Source of the DNA: CAYXFD01 sp964464175
Lineage (GTDB): Bacteria; Cloacimonadota; Cloacimonadia; Cloacimonadales; JAJBBL01
Assembly: GCA_964464175.1 (NCBI GenBank)
Contig: CAYXFD010000021.1
Span: 1 to 55,016, forward strand
Reading direction: 5' to 3'
Length of the DNA stretch: 55,016 bases
Of the stretch, positions 23,839-33,527 are shown in pieces; the stretch's first letter is position 1; each line of letters opens with the position of its first letter. Under the pieces are notes generated by a model, which was given only the letters and a program-made list of their open reading frames with translations, was not told the DNA's origin and ran no database searches. The position numbers and the translations under genes were made by a program.

Positions 23839-26800
23839 TTAATTTATTATCGCTATTTGTCCCCGTTTTATCACGTCGCCCATTCTCAGAATATAGATAT
23901 ACATACCCGAAGAAAGAGTTTTCCGGGAATTATTGGTAACCTGCCAGAGATAGCTATTATTCATTACAGAGACCGGAGCAATTTTGTCTGAAAAAACTTT
24001 TTCTCCGGCTATTGAATAAACGCTGAGTTCCCCTTCAATCTCAGCCGGCAAACCGATAAACTGCAAGGTGTGATGCTGTGTCCTGACAAAAGGATTCGGT
24101 ACTACTTGTACCAGTTTCAAGTCTTCTGTGCCCGGAAGTTGAAAGCGGAGAATATTCTGATTGTTAGGAAGCGGATTCCCTGACAGATCAGTGATATTAT
24201 TCATAACCAGATAGTATGGACTGTTGCTCACTTTTAGTTTTTCATTGAAGGTCAGGTGAACTAAATTGTCAATACACTGAATCGAGAGGATGCTGTTGCT
24301 GATATCTATTTGCGGTAAATCCAGAACAAAATTAGCTTCATTCTCCGCAACAACCGGATCAATATCTTTACTGAAGACGATCTTCAGAATCCTTTCCTCT
24401 ATTATTTCATGGGAAGTGATCTCCGGAAGTCCCAAATCATGAGAATAGGAGAAATAAAAGTTGCTTTCCGGAAGGGGAACACCTGAGCTTCCCTTTAAAC
24501 CGGCAATGTGTAGATAATAATCCTCTTCCGGTTCCGGCAGAGGTTTATTGAATCTCAATAACAACCCTCTCTGATTTTCTGTATGATTTACGGAAAACGG
24601 CCTGCCTATTCCATTATTGACGTTGTAATGTCCAACATTAATCGCTTCATTATTCAATTGCACATTGAAGAGAAGGCGGAGTTCATTCGGAGCAGTCATG
24701 GTAAGTGACAGCAACTCCGGAACCGTAAAAGGAACTGCTCTCTGCCAGGCAGAAAACCGGCTGACCGCCGGATTATAGTCATGATTTACACTCTTCAGGG
24801 CATAGCTGTATTCTTCACCTAAAAGTAAATCTTCATCGGTGAAAATTGTTACCGTTGTCGAATCTATAAGGGTTATGGTATCTTCATGTTTACGATAAAC
24901 TAAATAATACTCGGCAAAACAGGAATTCCAGGACAACTCTACAGTACTTTCATTCATCGGTTGGGCGATTAGACCTATTGGAGAAGGGGGACCGGAATAA
25001 TCCGTTTTCGAGACAAAATGGGACTTCAGGGTACCTTGTTCATCATTATCATTAATGATAACGCCTGCCGGATTAAAATCTGTTGCCGGAATCGGCACCA
25101 CATTGTAAGTCCTTGCCGCTGAACCTTTCCATATCGGCTGGAACTCTCCCTCAACATAATCTATAATAAAGAGATGCGGTGTGAGGGCAAAAACCAGCTC
25201 CAGACTTCCGTCACCATCAAGATCAATCGCTTTGATGGAATTTACCTGGTCAAAATGATCAAAAGAGAGATATCCGAGAGAAATGAACTCATCTTCCGCT
25301 TCAGAAAAACCAAAGAACTCAAAATACCAGAAATTCTTACTCGTATCAGTATAATCGGAACTATACCCTCCGACACAGAATTCGGGATAACCGTCACCGG
25401 TAAAATCTCCGGCTGAAAGATGATAAAGATTCCCTATCGGGAGTCTCTGGTGCCAGATCAGGCTGTCTGCTGCAGTGTTATAGATCTCATAGACCATAAT
25501 ATCACCATCGGTATCAGATGCCAGAACATTGATATATCCATTCCTGTTGAGGTCTGCAGAGGCTATTCTCGGTACGAAGATATTCAACTCATCGGTTTCA
25601 GTCTGATTAAACAGGATATTGGTTTCTTCCAGGGTTGCCGGTTCAGTCTGTTGATAAAGAGAGATCACTCTTGTATTCTGAAAATTTCTGATCAATGCCA
25701 GATCTTCGTTTCCATTGTTTGACAGATCGGTAATATTACCGCCGACAACATTGCCTTGTGACCAGACAATCTGGTTTGGATAGATATTTCCTGTAGGGGT
25801 ATCGATCAAATGGATAGTATCTCCGATCAATCCCAGTATTTTCATCTTCTGATTATCTGTTTTTCCCATATCCAAAGGGAGAAAGGGAGTATCAAAATGG
25901 TGCTGTTCTTCCAGGAGGTTATGTTTGAACTCGAAAACCTTTACTTCTGTCAGAGTCTGTCCGTCCTCAATTATCATCCCGATAAATTCATAGAATCCAT
26001 TGTTATCGAAGTCATGTGATTTTGGTATGGTAATAAGGGCAGGACCTATTTCTGTCTGTTCAAAACTGTCTGTAGGAATACCGGTCTTATCGATGGTAAC
26101 TACATTTTCGAATAGAGGTGATGAATACTCCAAACCACTGATACTTAGCGCATTGATCTGAAGAGAGACCTCTCCCTCCGGTAGCGATTCCGGAATCTGC
26201 AAAATATGCAGCGAATCGGCATAATTAGTATAAACATTTGCACTTTGTCCTGTATGTGAATAAACCATCATCTCTGCTGTTACCGGCTGGTCGAATTCCG
26301 TAGTTACGAAATAGTAGGGAATCTCACCCCGATACCTTTTCCTGACAACGAGTTGATTTTCTTTCATCTCAGGAGGCTTTTGGTTGATATGGACCCTGAA
26401 CCTTTTCTCAAAAGCCTCTGCCTGTAGAGTTTCCATTTTTATCCGAACAAGGTACTCATTATCAGGCAAGGTGAGAGGTACGTGGAATGAGGCTATTTCG
26501 TCATCGTTTACCTGATTGTAGTAAAACCTGGGAACATTCTGGTGAGTAACCACATCTTTCCAGTCCATGGAAGTAGGAAACTCATGATCGGTAAACATGA
26601 CACTGTAGCGGAAAAAATCCGGAGAACTGATTTTCCCGGTAATCTCAAAACTGCCGCTTATTCCGGTCATATCGCTGGGTGAAGAGACATTGATATAAGG
26701 GTGTCCCGTTATTGTCAATAATCCTTCAGCATTTAAAAGCCCGTGTCCGAAATAGTTATCAAAGCCTGTTACACCTAAATCGGTAGCAGAACTGAACAAT

Positions 26801-28158
26801 CTCGATCTTGCCTCAGCAATACTTAAACCCGGCTCATGGGCTAATAGCAGTGCCATTGCCCCTGCGACAAAAGGTGAAGACATTGAGGTTCCTGAAGACC
26901 GGTAATAAATTGAACCGTCAGACTGTTCAATATAGGTGCTCAAGATCTCTGCTCCCGGTGCCACTAAATCAAGGTCAGGTCCATAACTCGTAAAGCCGGT
27001 AAGGGTCAGGTTATTGTTAACGGAACCGACGGAAATTGTGCTATTCAGCTTTGCCGGATACATAATCTCCGGTCCGGGAATATTTCCGGCTGAGGCTACA
27101 ATAATTACCCCTTTCTCATAAGCATACTGGCAGGCATCTGCAATAATGGGAGAAAATGTCGTGCTTCCCCAGCTGAGATTAATGATGTGAGCTCCGTTAT
27201 CCGCCGCATATATTATGGCTGCTGCTGCATCATCATCCTGCAAATATCCGGGACCGATAGTTGTTCTGAAACCGGCACGGAGGATCATTAGTTTAACATC
27301 CCAGCATACTCCGGCAATACCCTGATCATTATTAACAGCAGCTCCGATAATGCCGGCAACGTGGGTGCCGTGACCGCTCTCATCAAAAGGCTCATTATCC
27401 TGTCCCAGATAGTCACCTAAAGCAATCTGCTCTAATTCCGGGGCATCAACAAAGTCCCAGCCCCGCCAGTCATCAACATAGCCGTTTCCGGAACTATCTT
27501 CACCATTAGGAGGATACTCAGCCTGGTTTATCCAGATATTATCCAGAGGAAGACCTGTGTCCTGACAATAAAACTCCGGATGTTCGAACCAGAGACCGGA
27601 GTCAACCACAGCCACAATAATATGCTGACTCCCTGTCTGATGCTGCCAGGCTTGGGGTATATTCATTAGTTCTAAAACCTGACTGCTGAAAAAGGGATCA
27701 TTGGGCATCTGGAAAAATTCGTTTAGATAGTTCGGCTGAAGATATTCGATCCCGTCAAACCGCAAATTCTGCCGCTTCAGTCCTTCCCAATCCAGGGCTT
27801 CTTCAAATCGAACAACATAAAACCGGTTTTCTGCCGAAGGGGTAACCGCCTTGATCTCTTTTACTTCATACTGGGCTAAAAAGGTATCTAACTCGGGAAT
27901 ACTGAAATCATTCCCCCTGATGTTTAAGGGAACGGTGGTTTTAACGATCATTTCTGTTGGTGTATATTCCCAATCCGAACCCCATAAAGATGAGTTGAAT
28001 ACCTGTGCAAGGAGTATTATCTGTATCGTGCAGATTACCAGAAGGAATATAACTCTTACGAAATTACGATGAATGCTGCTCCGTTTGCCATTCTCCTGCT
28101 CATTGCTGCCGGTAAGTTTTGCTTGTTTACTTCTTTTCCTCATTCTGGAATGCCTCAT
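23839..28158 (-). CDS. Secreted subtilisin-like serine protease with C-terminal sorting tail
   Basis: A 1439-residue S8 protease. An unusual basic N terminus (residues 1-33) precedes the membrane-spanning export signal (34-52). The protease domain holds the triad VVDSG (D186), GHGTHVAG (H263) and GTSMSSP (S425). Behind it come beta-sandwich modules, FG-GAP/VCBS-like repeats (DLNRNGYINVLASD, DFTGDGYPEFCV, DLDGDGSLELVF), fibronectin-III-like segments, and a terminal tail starting VVPNPFVRTQ with SGMYIYILR. It should be exported and cell-attached or released. The ATG at 28158 overlaps the PorV-like stop (TAATG); ATG 28143, preceded by GAGG, is an alternative. Confidence 0.87.
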   Translation of the reverse strand: MRHSRMRKRSKQAKLTGSNEQENGKRSSIHRNFVRVIFLLVICTIQIILLAQVFNSSLWGSDWEYTPTEMIVKTTVPLNIRGNDFSIPELDTFLAQYEVKEIKAVTPSAENRFYVVRFEEALDWEGLKRQNLRFDGIEYLQPNYLNEFFQMPNDPFFSSQVLELMNIPQAWQHQTGSQHIIVAVVDSGLWFEHPEFYCQDTGLPLDNIWINQAEYPPNGEDSSGNGYVDDWRGWDFVDAPELEQIALGDYLGQDNEPFDESGHGTHVAGIIGAAVNNDQGIAGVCWDVKLMILRAGFRTTIGPGYLQDDDAAAAIIYAADNGAHIINLSWGSTTFSPIIADACQYAYEKGVIIVASAGNIPGPEIMYPAKLNSTISVGSVNNNLTLTGFTSYGPDLDLVAPGAEILSTYIEQSDGSIYYRSSGTSMSSPFVAGAMALLLAHEPGLSIAEARSRLFSSATDLGVTGFDNYFGHGLLNAEGLLTITGHPYINVSSPSDMTGISGSFEITGKISSPDFFRYSVMFTDHEFPTSMDWKDVVTHQNVPRFYYNQVNDDEIASFHVPLTLPDNEYLVRIKMETLQAEAFEKRFRVHINQKPPEMKENQLVVRKRYRGEIPYYFVTTEFDQPVTAEMMVYSHTGQSANVYTNYADSLHILQIPESLPEGEVSLQINALSISGLEYSSPLFENVVTIDKTGIPTDSFEQTEIGPALITIPKSHDFDNNGFYEFIGMIIEDGQTLTEVKVFEFKHNLLEEQHHFDTPFLPLDMGKTDNQKMKILGLIGDTIHLIDTPTGNIYPNQIVWSQGNVVGGNITDLSNNGNEDLALIRNFQNTRVISLYQQTEPATLEETNILFNQTETDELNIFVPRIASADLNRNGYINVLASDTDGDIMVYEIYNTAADSLIWHQRLPIGNLYHLSAGDFTGDGYPEFCVGGYSSDYTDTSKNFWYFEFFGFSEAEDEFISLGYLSFDHFDQVNSIKAIDLDGDGSLELVFALTPHLFIIDYVEGEFQPIWKGSAARTYNVVPIPATDFNPAGVIINDNDEQGTLKSHFVSKTDYSGPPSPIGLIAQPMNESTVELSWNSCFAEYYLVYRKHEDTITLIDSTTVTIFTDEDLLLGEEYSYALKSVNHDYNPAVSRFSAWQRAVPFTVPELLSLTMTAPNELRLLFNVQLNNEAINVGHYNVNNGIGRPFSVNHTENQRGLLLRFNKPLPEPEEDYYLHIAGLKGSSGVPLPESNFYFSYSHDLGLPEITSHEIIEERILKIVFSKDIDPVVAENEANFVLDLPQIDISNSILSIQCIDNLVHLTFNEKLKVSNSPYYLVMNNITDLSGNPLPNNQNILRFQLPGTEDLKLVQVVPNPFVRTQHHTLQFIGLPAEIEGELSVYSIAGEKVFSDKIAPVSVMNNSYLWQVTNNSRKTLSSGMYIYILRMGDVIKRGQIAIIN

Positions 28159-29066
28159 TAAAATTTATAAGTAATACCGAAACAATGAGCGTCACTGATC
28201 TCATCATCAAAGGGCAGATAGGCATAGTTAACATCGAGCTTGTTCAGCTGTAATCCGATTCCTGCCGTATAACTCTGAGTGTCATGATTCAAATGATATC
28301 CTGCTCTCAGATTAAATACCCGGTAAATACGGATGTTCGTCCCCAACCGGACTCTCACATTCTTGTCGTCAGGATGTTTGAGGATCTTGGCTTCGGTTCC
28401 TATCTCCGCAGGTTCAAACGGTAAGTCGTAACTAAAGCTCAGTTCCGGGGTCACCGGAACCTTTATCCTCTCCCTGTCCACCTTAGTAGTAGTTCCGATA
28501 TGTTTGATGGCAGCATTAAGGGTTAAGCCTTTGACCGGAGGCAAGTAACTCACTCCCAGATCGGCTGCTATCCCCGTTGAAGATTTTGTCTGGATCTTTT
28601 GGTAAAGGAACATCAGATTTATCCCGGCATAGTAATTGGGAGTTACCCGGCGGGCATAATTAACTATTAGATTAAGATCAAGAGGATGAAATTCTCCAAT
28701 AACCTCACCGGTAATATCCCGGGCATCAAGTTTGCCGTAATCGAGTGAGCGTAAAGCAAAACCAAAAGAACTAACACCGCTGCTGGTATTTATAGCAATG
28801 CTGTTCATCTGGGTATCAAAGATCCAGAGGTTCTGAGTTATACTGATTGAGTTAATTTCTCCGAGCAGCCCTGCTGTCGGAGTCTCGATAAAAGTACCAG
28901 CCTCTTTGGAAGTCATAACCCCGGTTCCTGCCATAGCAGAAACAGAGGGTGAAAGCGGGATGGTCAGCATTTTCCAGCCGTAAAGACTGTTGATATCTAT
29001 CGGCTCTCCCCGCAGGGAAAGCAAAATCACCAGAAATAACAGGGTAAAAACTATCTTTTTTTCCAT
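28158..29066 (-). CDS. PorV/PorQ-like outer-membrane protein
   Basis: A 302-residue predicted outer-membrane beta barrel of the PorV/PorQ (UPF0164) group, with signal peptide residues 1-20. The N-terminal block SPSVSAMAGTGVMTSKEAG and the following alternating strands, ending in an aromatic residue (GITYKF), are typical. PorV-like proteins receive type-IX-secreted cargo and pass it on for release or surface anchoring. It overlaps the start of the subtilase gene by one base and follows the M6-like gene by 32 bp. The three genes form one unit in which carrier and two tail-bearing cargoes are co-expressed. Confidence 0.75.
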   Translation of the reverse strand: MEKKIVFTLLFLVILLSLRGEPIDINSLYGWKMLTIPLSPSVSAMAGTGVMTSKEAGTFIETPTAGLLGEINSISITQNLWIFDTQMNSIAINTSSGVSSFGFALRSLDYGKLDARDITGEVIGEFHPLDLNLIVNYARRVTPNYYAGINLMFLYQKIQTKSSTGIAADLGVSYLPPVKGLTLNAAIKHIGTTTKVDRERIKVPVTPELSFSYDLPFEPAEIGTEAKILKHPDDKNVRVRLGTNIRIYRVFNLRAGYHLNHDTQSYTAGIGLQLNKLDVNYAYLPFDDEISDAHCFGITYKF

Positions 29067-29098
29067 AATTAGGCAACTTCCTCTATTGAGTTAAACGT

Positions 29099-32000
29099 TT
29101 ATTTTTCTACGGCAAAACGGAGCTTAACGGTGTCTCCTCCCCCTTGTAAAAGGATAAAATAGACACCGGTAGCCAAACCGTTGATATCCAGTGATATCTT
29201 ATTACGATTATTCGTATATGCCTGACACTCACGAACCTCTTTAAAAATACGCCTGCCCGAGATGTCAAATATTTTTACCTCTACGGGCAGTTTCTGATTA
29301 ACCATAATATTAAGATATAACACCCCGCCATTCTGATATGTTACAGGAACCGGAAAAGCATAACAGTGTTCTTTGATAAAGATACTTTCACTGGTAAAGG
29401 TATTCTCCGGTAGTGGATAGGTATAGCTTGCTGTTCTTTGGAGATCACCGAATTCGCAAATCCAGTTATCTTCCGGCAGGTTAAGGTTATCTGCGACAAA
29501 GAAAGACCGCCGGTAAATAACTCCATCCTCCGCGGTAAGATAAAAATCTACTGTTTCCTCATTGAAAATCGGAAAGGGAAAGTTATGAGGTTGAGACGAT
29601 AGCATAAGGGGATAATCCGGTATAAGACGGAAACTGTTATCCCAAACAGCAAAACGATTCCCTCCCAAATTGGCAATGATCTCAAGATTTCCGTCCCCGG
29701 TTAAATCTAAAGACACAACCCCTAAAGCTTCTGATTCTTCAACCGGATAAGAGAGTTCTGCCGGTACCGGATAGTTCAGCAATTCTCCATTATAACCAAC
29801 AACGTAAAGACTGTTACTGCTTACCAGTAGTATCTCAAGATAGCCGTTTCGGTTAATATCTCCCAGACTTGGATATGATAATATATCTTCCGGTAACGTA
29901 ACCGGAAAACCGGAGGAAACACTCCCTTCATCATCAAAAAGATAAAGCCTGTTATCGGTGGTCAGGATTAAAATGTTTTCCGCATATTCCTCCTGCTCAT
30001 CTCTCAGGGGTGACTTCTGTATATCTTTAGTAAAAGGTGCCGCTATCGCAGATTTAATCACACTCCCGGCAGGGATTTCGAAATAGACGGTGGAGAGCAG
30101 GTAATCTTCCAGGCTAATTCTCTGAAGCTGAAAACTATCGTTGTCATCTCTCGCGATGAAAAATTTCAGTTCCTCATCATTGAGCATCATATTGGAAGCT
30201 ATTTTCCTGTTCTGAAAAGAAGACAGATTGAGAAGATCAAAATTCCGGTCATAGAAAAGAACCACCGCTCTGTTTTGCTCAGGATGATGAAGAGCTGTTA
30301 TCAAACGTGCTTCCGGATTCTCGTTCTTCACCGCGACCGGATGTGTAGCCCATTCATATCCAGAGTAAGCAGGACTGATCTCCGTCTCCGTCCCTGATAA
30401 CCGATAATAGGCTGAACCATAACCTGCAACAAAGACTGGAATAATGAAGGTCTCCAGATCTTCCATATAAGTATAAAGCTGAGGAATCGAATCTGTTACT
30501 ACCGGATAGTCCGGAAGTAACTCCTGGTTCTTGAATAAATATATGCTCCCCGAACGGGTAGTCTGCAGGAGATATTCATTGTTATCACCGGTCAATACCA
30601 CGGCAATCGGCAGTATATCTTTGCCTTCATAATCATATTCCAAAGTCCAGGGATAATCTACAGAAAAACTCATGACATTATGTGCCCGGCTGAAGTTATA
30701 AATCTCCAATTCAACTTCACCGTAATAACTCTGAACATAAGGCAAGGATACTGATCCCTCAGGGGTCAGCATCTTTCCGAAATAATCATTGTGACCTCTG
30801 CGAAACGAATCATAAGGAGAACCCCGCATATAGATGTCTGGCTGGCTGGAACGGAGATGCTGTATCCCGTCTGCTTCCATCAGGGTAATACCCTGATGGT
30901 TCGGATCGGCATTGATCCTGTTCAGATCATAATTCTCCCTGATAATATTCTCGTCTATATGCCAAATCAGGATTCCCGATCCGTCGATCTCCGGGAAATC
31001 GGGTCCACCCAGCCCTGGGAGATAAAAGTCCCACTCACAACCCCGGTAACTGTTCTTCATAAAGTTGAATCTCGGCACATCGGGAAAATCGTCATAATAA
31101 TCCTGTTCCCCATCCTCCAGCAGTTTAAAGGTAAAGCTCGGCTGACCGTTAATCGTCGAGCCGTCCGGATTCTGCTGCCGGTTCTCGAGCAGATAATATT
31201 CCTCGTCTGAAATCAGTATCTTATATGATTTAGGTATCTCTGATCGTTCCGGATTAAAGGGATAGGTGACCTGCAAATCCTCTCTGGTAGTCCTGATAAC
31301 CTCGGGTTCTTCCCAGCCTGCAAAATAGCGGGTCCAGGCAGAAAGAAACGGCGGCACAAAACCGTTGGCATTCCAAACACCCGTTCCCATCAGGCAAAAA
31401 TTCCCGGCTCCAGCAGCTCTTCCCATACTGGAAACATTACCAAAAAGAGTCGGCAAACCCATCTGTCTTCCGAAAAGATGAGATAACAAACCGAGTGACC
31501 CGTAATTCAGATTTTCGGGATTATCGGGATGATCATGATTGGTTGCTGAGATAATAAACTCTGTAATAAAGAAATTATCACCGGTCTCTAAACCGGGAAA
31601 CTCATCATTTTCAGGGTCCAGAACAGCCTGCAATAGTCTTCTGTTTATGAATGAACTGGAAATCGTGTTGGGATTAGTTCCATAGATGTCACTCTCCCTT
31701 CCTGCTCCGGAATGCATGATGATATAGGCGTCATACTCTGAAAAATCGAGCACGGGATCGATAATTGCGATTACCTCTTCCGCTAATTCGATCCTTCTCT
31801 CCAGGCTTCTTGTCGGCTCACCATAATACGCCATTATCTGAGATAGGGTGATAATTGAATCCAAAACGGTGTAGTTAATTTTATACTCTTCTGAAGAAGC
31901 ATCAAGATAGTAACTCTGAAGATGATACATAAATCTTCCTACATAGTCACTGACCGTGTGTTCGGGATTGGCTAAATAATCCTGATTCGTTATTGTCTCG

Positions 32001-32215
32001 GAAAATCTGACATCGGAAAACTCAACCATCAAAACCAGGACATCCTGGGGAAGAGTAGCCGAGCCAGTCCTTGCCGGACCGGGACTGAACTTCTCTGATA
32101 TAACTACTTCCCTCTCATCTATCTCGAAACTGCTCAAAGGATGAGGGATGATCGAGAGCAGAGGTGAGACAGCAGCGAATAACAACATCAATAGCAAAGT
32201 TAACTGTTTCCCCAT
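29099..32215 (-). CDS. Secreted M6 metalloprotease-like protein with degenerate active site
   Basis: A 1038-residue exported protein: signal peptide 1-21, an M6 (immune-inhibitor-A-like) region to about residue 520, VCBS/propeller-like repeats (SLGDINRNGYLEILLV, DLTGDGNLEIIANL), and a C-terminal tail (FDISGRRIFKE...TGVYFILL). M6 landmarks include VLMVEFSD, AYIIMHSGAG and FCLMGTGVWN. Where active relatives have HEFGHxLGLPDLY, this one reads HLFGRQMGLPTLF at 246-258, so the catalytic Glu is Leu247 and the second zinc His is Arg250. It should not be a working protease. An adhesive, structural or inhibitor-like role is possible but unproven. The ATG has a GAGGTAA site. Confidence 0.8.
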   Translation of the reverse strand: MGKQLTLLLMLLFAAVSPLLSIIPHPLSSFEIDEREVVISEKFSPGPARTGSATLPQDVLVLMVEFSDVRFSETITNQDYLANPEHTVSDYVGRFMYHLQSYYLDASSEEYKINYTVLDSIITLSQIMAYYGEPTRSLERRIELAEEVIAIIDPVLDFSEYDAYIIMHSGAGRESDIYGTNPNTISSSFINRRLLQAVLDPENDEFPGLETGDNFFITEFIISATNHDHPDNPENLNYGSLGLLSHLFGRQMGLPTLFGNVSSMGRAAGAGNFCLMGTGVWNANGFVPPFLSAWTRYFAGWEEPEVIRTTREDLQVTYPFNPERSEIPKSYKILISDEEYYLLENRQQNPDGSTINGQPSFTFKLLEDGEQDYYDDFPDVPRFNFMKNSYRGCEWDFYLPGLGGPDFPEIDGSGILIWHIDENIIRENYDLNRINADPNHQGITLMEADGIQHLRSSQPDIYMRGSPYDSFRRGHNDYFGKMLTPEGSVSLPYVQSYYGEVELEIYNFSRAHNVMSFSVDYPWTLEYDYEGKDILPIAVVLTGDNNEYLLQTTRSGSIYLFKNQELLPDYPVVTDSIPQLYTYMEDLETFIIPVFVAGYGSAYYRLSGTETEISPAYSGYEWATHPVAVKNENPEARLITALHHPEQNRAVVLFYDRNFDLLNLSSFQNRKIASNMMLNDEELKFFIARDDNDSFQLQRISLEDYLLSTVYFEIPAGSVIKSAIAAPFTKDIQKSPLRDEQEEYAENILILTTDNRLYLFDDEGSVSSGFPVTLPEDILSYPSLGDINRNGYLEILLVSSNSLYVVGYNGELLNYPVPAELSYPVEESEALGVVSLDLTGDGNLEIIANLGGNRFAVWDNSFRLIPDYPLMLSSQPHNFPFPIFNEETVDFYLTAEDGVIYRRSFFVADNLNLPEDNWICEFGDLQRTASYTYPLPENTFTSESIFIKEHCYAFPVPVTYQNGGVLYLNIMVNQKLPVEVKIFDISGRRIFKEVRECQAYTNNRNKISLDINGLATGVYFILLQGGGDTVKLRFAVEK

Positions 32216-32238
32216 GGTTACCTCATAATTTTTGGTTG

Positions 32239-32276
32239 AAAAAAAATACCCTCTTATCGGGGAGATAAGAGGGTAT
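32239..32276 (-). terminator. Rho-independent terminator after the zinc-ribbon gene
   Basis: ATACCCTCTTATC (32246-32258) and GATAAGAGGGTAT (32264-32276) form a perfect 13-bp stem with a 5-base loop. A run of T on the minus strand (32239-32246) follows, so this ends transcription coming from efp and the zinc-ribbon gene. The next ATG (32215) is only 23 bp further, which leaves almost no room for a separate promoter, so it may act as an attenuator. Confidence 0.85.
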
Positions 32277-32308
32277 TAGGAGGGCATTCTATGTAGGGTG
32301 TGAAAGCG

Positions 32309-32518
32309 CTACTTTACTTTACCTGCATTAATGTCATTCTCATTGCATTTGCAGATATTGAGGAATTCATAGTTAGGAGCCCAGCTACCTGCTTTAGACT
32401 TCCTGCTGCGAATCAGTTTTGTCCTCTTCATCTCAATATTACAATTTGGACAGACCAACTTGCCTTCCAGGCTCGTTTCATGTGCTAACTTAGCGGCAAA
32501 TGTTCTTTTCTTTGCCAT
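32309..32518 (-). CDS. Small zinc-ribbon-like protein
   Basis: A 69-residue basic protein I do not recognise. It has CPNC (C23, C26) and a C-x-C pair (C56, C58), enough for one zinc site with an atypical second knuckle. The N-terminal MAKKRTFAAKLAHE stretch is rich in Lys and Arg, as in ribosome- or nucleic-acid-associated small proteins. A near-perfect ribosome site (AAGGAGG) precedes the ATG, which supports its being real. It lies 71 bp downstream of efp and upstream of a strong terminator. A minus-strand TTGACA (32567-32572) may give it its own transcript. Confidence 0.7.
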   Translation of the reverse strand: MAKKRTFAAKLAHETSLEGKLVCPNCNIEMKRTKLIRSRKSKAGSWAPNYEFLNICKCNENDINAGKVK

Positions 32519-32589
32519 TTTTCCTCCTTCTTATTAACGAAACAAAAAAACCATGCTCATAATTCCTGTCAAGAAATTTCATAATTATT

Positions 32590-33150
32590 TTATGCCCGTT
32601 CCTGATAAACCCCGTTTCGGGTATCTACTTTTATCTTTTCTCCAACTTCGATAAATAAGGGAACGGTTAACTTTAATCCGGTTTCGGTCACAGCATTTTT
32701 CCCTCCCCCGGAAGCAGTATTACCCTTTACATTAGGATCACACTCAACGATCTCCATCACAACTGAAGTCGGCAGCTCAATCGAGATGATCTCGCCCTCC
32801 GGTGAAATCTTCATGGTAACCTCTGTGTTCTCTAATAAGAATTTATCCAACTCACCAACAACTTCTGACGGAACATTTATCTGTTCGAAGGTTTCGTTGT
32901 CCATAAAAACATAGAAATCTCCGTCATGATAAAGATATTGTTTTTTAGACTTTTCTACCCTGACCTCTGTCAGCTTCTCAGTGATCCGGAAATTATTTTC
33001 CAGTACCTGCCCTGTCTTGATATTTCTCAGCTTAGTTCGCACAAATGTATTCCCTTTACCCGGTTTGACATGAAGAAATTCAATTATCTCATAAATTCCG
33101 TCTTTAAATTCGATCATCATCCCATTACGGATATCGGATGTCGTTGCCAT
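32590..33150 (-). CDS. efp: Translation elongation factor P
   Basis: A 186-residue EF-P of normal length, with three beta-barrel domains. It binds between the P and E sites of the ribosome and relieves stalling at proline runs. The modification loop reads KPGKGN with K32 at the tip, the residue lysylated or otherwise modified in other bacteria. No epmA/epmB-type modification gene is in the window. The C-terminal domain is intact (ETGLKLTVPLFIEVGEKIKVDTRNGVY). The ATG has AAAGGGGAAC upstream. Confidence 0.95.
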   Translation of the reverse strand: MATTSDIRNGMMIEFKDGIYEIIEFLHVKPGKGNTFVRTKLRNIKTGQVLENNFRITEKLTEVRVEKSKKQYLYHDGDFYVFMDNETFEQINVPSEVVGELDKFLLENTEVTMKISPEGEIISIELPTSVVMEIVECDPNVKGNTASGGGKNAVTETGLKLTVPLFIEVGEKIKVDTRNGVYQERA

Positions 33151-33527
33151 ATAGTTCCCCTTTCGTAATCTTATCTGATTTTACTTTGATGGTCATTTTT
33201 TTTGAACCGTCAGTCTTTGACAAGAAAAAAACGCGAGAAACCTGCTCAAAATCAAAGAGCCTGTTATTGCAATAATTAGTTTCCTTAACTTTGTTAGTCT
33301 TAAAGTGAACTGATTTATCAGTATCCAGGATATTATGGTTTTTGCAGGCAGAGGAACAAGTTCTCTTTTGATTATAGTTCCTGACCTGCATTGTGCGGAG
33401 CGATAATGCAGGATGTTTGGGGTGACAGGCGGGTCAGAAAAAAAACTGTCTCCCCGCCAGTTTCGCTCTTCAGGAAACGAAAAAAATTTGACAAAAATCA
33501 TTCATTCCAGCTCTTGTCTATCATCGT
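33151..33527. other. Divergent intergenic region between efp and tRNA-Val
   Basis: No gene is supported. The region has a GC hairpin (GGCGGG 33428-33433 with CCCGCC 33453-33458, loop containing A8) and a plus-strand TTGACA at 33488-33493, about 35 bp before tRNA-Val, that probably acts as its -35 box. The corresponding -10 is weak. Two overlapping minus-strand frames of 88 and 102 codons lack convincing starts or recognisable sequence. Confidence 0.5.

Noticed and set aside
33193..33501. 102-codon and 88-codon minus-strand frames upstream of efp
   Set aside because: They overlap each other in different frames and contain the tRNA-Val -35 region and a hairpin; no ribosome site.
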